Shown here piece by piece: positions 62,468 through 64,000 of a stretch of 64,000 bases of DNA. The notes under the pieces are model-generated. The model was not told the DNA's origin, searched no databases, and saw only the letters and a list, made by a program, of their open reading frames with translations. The DNA is taken from NCBI GenBank assembly GCA_039680605.1, contig JBDKTA010000054.1, positions 62,001-126,000 of the forward strand. Reading direction: 5' to 3'. Made by a program: the position numbers and the translations under genes. Positions within the stretch are counted from its first letter, which is position 1; each line of letters opens with the position of its first letter. This stretch comes from Planctomycetaceae bacterium. GTDB lineage: Bacteria; Planctomycetota; Phycisphaerae; SM23-33.

Positions 62468-63093
62468 GCGCGACCTTGATCAGCCTGATCGGTCCGCCGG
62501 CGGTGGGCAAGACCACCCTGGCCGGTCTGCTGGCGGCGGATCTGTCGGCCGGGCAGATTCACGAAGACTTCGAGGGCAATCCGTTCCTGGCCGACTCGTT
62601 CCAGGGTCGCGACGAAGCCCGCCTGCCGGCGCAGCTATACTATCTCCTGTCGCGCGTGCGGCAGCTTTCGGTGCGATCGTGGCCGGCGTCGGGCCTGTTC
62701 GTCAGCGACTACGGATTCTGCCAGGACGACCTTTTCGCCCGTGTGCGGCTGGCCGATGACGAACTGGCGGCGTATCAGAAAGTGGCCGCCCCCCTGGCGA
62801 CGCTGGTTCGCCCGCCGGACGTGCTGGTGGCGCTGGACGCGCCGGTCGAGGTGCTGCTGGCGCGCCTGGCGTCGCGCGGGCGAGCATTCGAAGCATTCAT
62901 GACCGGCGACTTCCTGGAGTCGATGCGGCAGGAATACCGCAAGCTCCTAGCTGAAGCGACGTGTCCGGTGGTGGAGATCGATACATCGCTGCTGGATATT
63001 CGTGACGCGCAGGCGAGACAGGAGATTCTAACATCGCTGAATTCAGTTAGCGGCGGAGGGCGACCGCTGACGGAGTGGGAGTCATCATGCTGA
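62464..63093 (+). CDS. Deoxynucleoside kinase family protein
   Basis: This 209-residue kinase has the P-loop GPPAVGKTT (residues 10-18), HEDFEGNPFLADSF (substrate-binding), SDYGFCQDDLFA and a lid region (LASRGRAFE). It matches the deoxynucleoside/deoxyadenosine kinase fold; the substrate is unclear. It is coupled to folK upstream and overlaps panC by 7 bases downstream, an arrangement seen in other bacterial genomes. Confidence 0.9.
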   Translation: MSATLISLIGPPAVGKTTLAGLLAADLSAGQIHEDFEGNPFLADSFQGRDEARLPAQLYYLLSRVRQLSVRSWPASGLFVSDYGFCQDDLFARVRLADDELAAYQKVAAPLATLVRPPDVLVALDAPVEVLLARLASRGRAFEAFMTGDFLESMRQEYRKLLAEATCPVVEIDTSLLDIRDAQARQEILTSLNSVSGGGRPLTEWESSC

Positions 63094-63941
63094 CGGTAAC
63101 AACCATCCAGGACGTTCGTGCCGCCGTCGCCGCGGCGCGCGGGCAGGGGATGCGCATCGGGTTCGTTCCCACGATGGGCGCCCTGCACGCGGGGCATTGC
63201 TCGCTCATCCGCGCCGCGCGCAAGGAATGCGGGTTTGTCGTGGTCAGCATCTTCGTCAACCCGACTCAGTTCGCGCCCGGGGAGGATCTCTCGCGCTATC
63301 CCCGCACTCCCGAGACCGACCTGGCCGCCTGCAGCGGCGAAGGAGCCGACCTGGTCTTCATGCCCGACGTCGAGGCGATGTATCGGCCCGGGGCCGCCAC
63401 CACCGTCAGCGTCTCGGGACTGACGCGCAGCCTCTGCGGCGCCAGTCGTCCCACGCATTTCGCCGGCGTCTGCACGATCGTGACCAAGCTGTTCAACATC
63501 GTCGCCCCCGACCGGGCGTATTTCGGAAACAAGGACTTCCAGCAGGCCTGTGTCATCGAGCAGATGGCGGCCGACCTGGACATGCCCGTGACGATCGTGC
63601 GCTGCCCGATCGTCCGCGAGAGCGACGGGCTGGCGATGTCCAGCCGCAACGCCCGCCTGTCGAGCGAGCACCGCCGCCAGGCCGCGGCGCTGCACGAGGC
63701 GCTGTCGCTGGCGGCCGCGGCGATACGCGATTCGGCGCCGCCGGCGTCGGACGTGATCGCGATGATGCGGCGCTGCCTGGCCGAGTCGGCGCCGGCGGGG
63801 CAGGTCGATTACATTCAGATCGTCGACCCGCGGACCCTTCGCGACGTAGAAGAGACGGACGCGCCGGTGCTGGTAGCCCTGGCGGTGAAGTTCGGCCAGA
63901 CGCGATTGATCGACAACGTTCTGGTAGGCACCGAGGCCTGA
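63087..63941 (+). CDS. panC: Pantothenate synthetase
   Basis: This 284-residue enzyme has the HxGH motif as HAGH (residues 34-37), FVNPTQF, ADLVFMPDVEAMY, FGNKDFQQ and AMSSRNARLS near the end. It joins pantoate to beta-alanine with ATP. The ATG at 63087 is chosen because GGGAG lies 5 bases upstream and the family begins here; a GTG at 63075 is less likely. Last gene of folK-kinase-panC. Confidence 0.96.
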   Translation: MLTVTTIQDVRAAVAAARGQGMRIGFVPTMGALHAGHCSLIRAARKECGFVVVSIFVNPTQFAPGEDLSRYPRTPETDLAACSGEGADLVFMPDVEAMYRPGAATTVSVSGLTRSLCGASRPTHFAGVCTIVTKLFNIVAPDRAYFGNKDFQQACVIEQMAADLDMPVTIVRCPIVRESDGLAMSSRNARLSSEHRRQAAALHEALSLAAAAIRDSAPPASDVIAMMRRCLAESAPAGQVDYIQIVDPRTLRDVEETDAPVLVALAVKFGQTRLIDNVLVGTEA

Positions 63942-63957
63942 CGTTACAATCCCTCAC

Positions 63958-64000
63958 GTGTCGCGGGCGTCTCGCCCGCGCGTAGCGAGGGCATCTTGCC
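63958..64000. repeat. GCGGGCGTCTCGCCCGC palindromic repeat at window edge
   Basis: GTCGCGGGCGTCTCGCCCGCGC and the start of a GGGCATCTTGCC unit follow panC. Same family as 11086-11140; the block runs past the window. Confidence 0.85.

Overview
The window looks like the chromosome of an uncultured, probably anaerobic member of the Planctomycetota (Phycisphaerae-like; the class is my inference). The reasons are high GC, a type II pseudopilin of the planctomycetal kind (N-terminal FTLTELL-type segment, C-terminal LFVDG segment), a PEP-CTERM exported protein, a Tat-exported sulfatase, GH95 and GH32 glycosidases, an AsrABC dissimilatory sulfite reductase with an FNT-type channel, and intergenic DNA filled with several families of short palindromic repeats.

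Layout. 1-11080 (+): the tail end of a prophage or phage-derived tail module. It holds a tail protein cut by the window edge, a tape-measure-like protein, small tail genes, a beta-helix spike, a hub-like protein broken at a G9 run, an XhlA-like protein, a lipoprotein and a holin-like peptide. It stops just before a tRNA-Glu (11188-11260, -) whose 3' end faces the phage genes, which would suit an attachment site. 11508-14606 (-): a decayed, defence-like pair, made of a WYL-type regulator with a one-base frameshift and a PD-(D/E)XK-like gene split by an intact IS630-family element with a TA duplication. 14971-23352: dnaB, a LigD-type phosphoesterase, a four-gene membrane/pseudopilin operon (-) and typA. 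24128-31221 (-): a type I restriction-modification operon hsdR-hsdS-prrC-like-hsdM. The third gene carries the R-x3-E...H triad of PrrC anticodon nuclease. 31386-35140 (+): asrA-asrB-asrC-FNT channel, behind a CRP/FNR-like palindrome centred 41.5 bases before the predicted transcription start.

35633-48023: sulfatase, PEP-CTERM protein, a lone AAA ATPase, a sugar ABC ATPase, an 864-aa secreted protein, and the divergent glycosidases GH95 (alpha-L-fucosidase type) and GH32 (fructosidase type). This is a polysaccharide-scavenging neighbourhood. A fragment of the 3' end of the GH95 gene is duplicated at 41170-41255, and one palindromic repeat sits in frame inside the GH32 gene. 48146-64000: housekeeping and envelope genes, namely DUF883/holin-like membrane proteins, a NarL-type response regulator, infA, a PHP phosphoesterase, asnS, pta, a sugar isomerase-like protein, cmk-plsC, a HigBA-type toxin-antitoxin pair with a palindromic operator inside its promoter, two secreted repeat proteins, dapL, and folK-deoxynucleoside kinase-panC.

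The most promising items are the PrrC-like gene inside the hsd operon, the IS-split nuclease-like gene next to a WYL regulator, the two separated halves of one FN3-like domain in the phage module, the G9 frameshift in the tail hub gene, and the large, mixed set of palindromic repeats that has reached into coding sequence. All calls come from reading the sequence; no database search was run.
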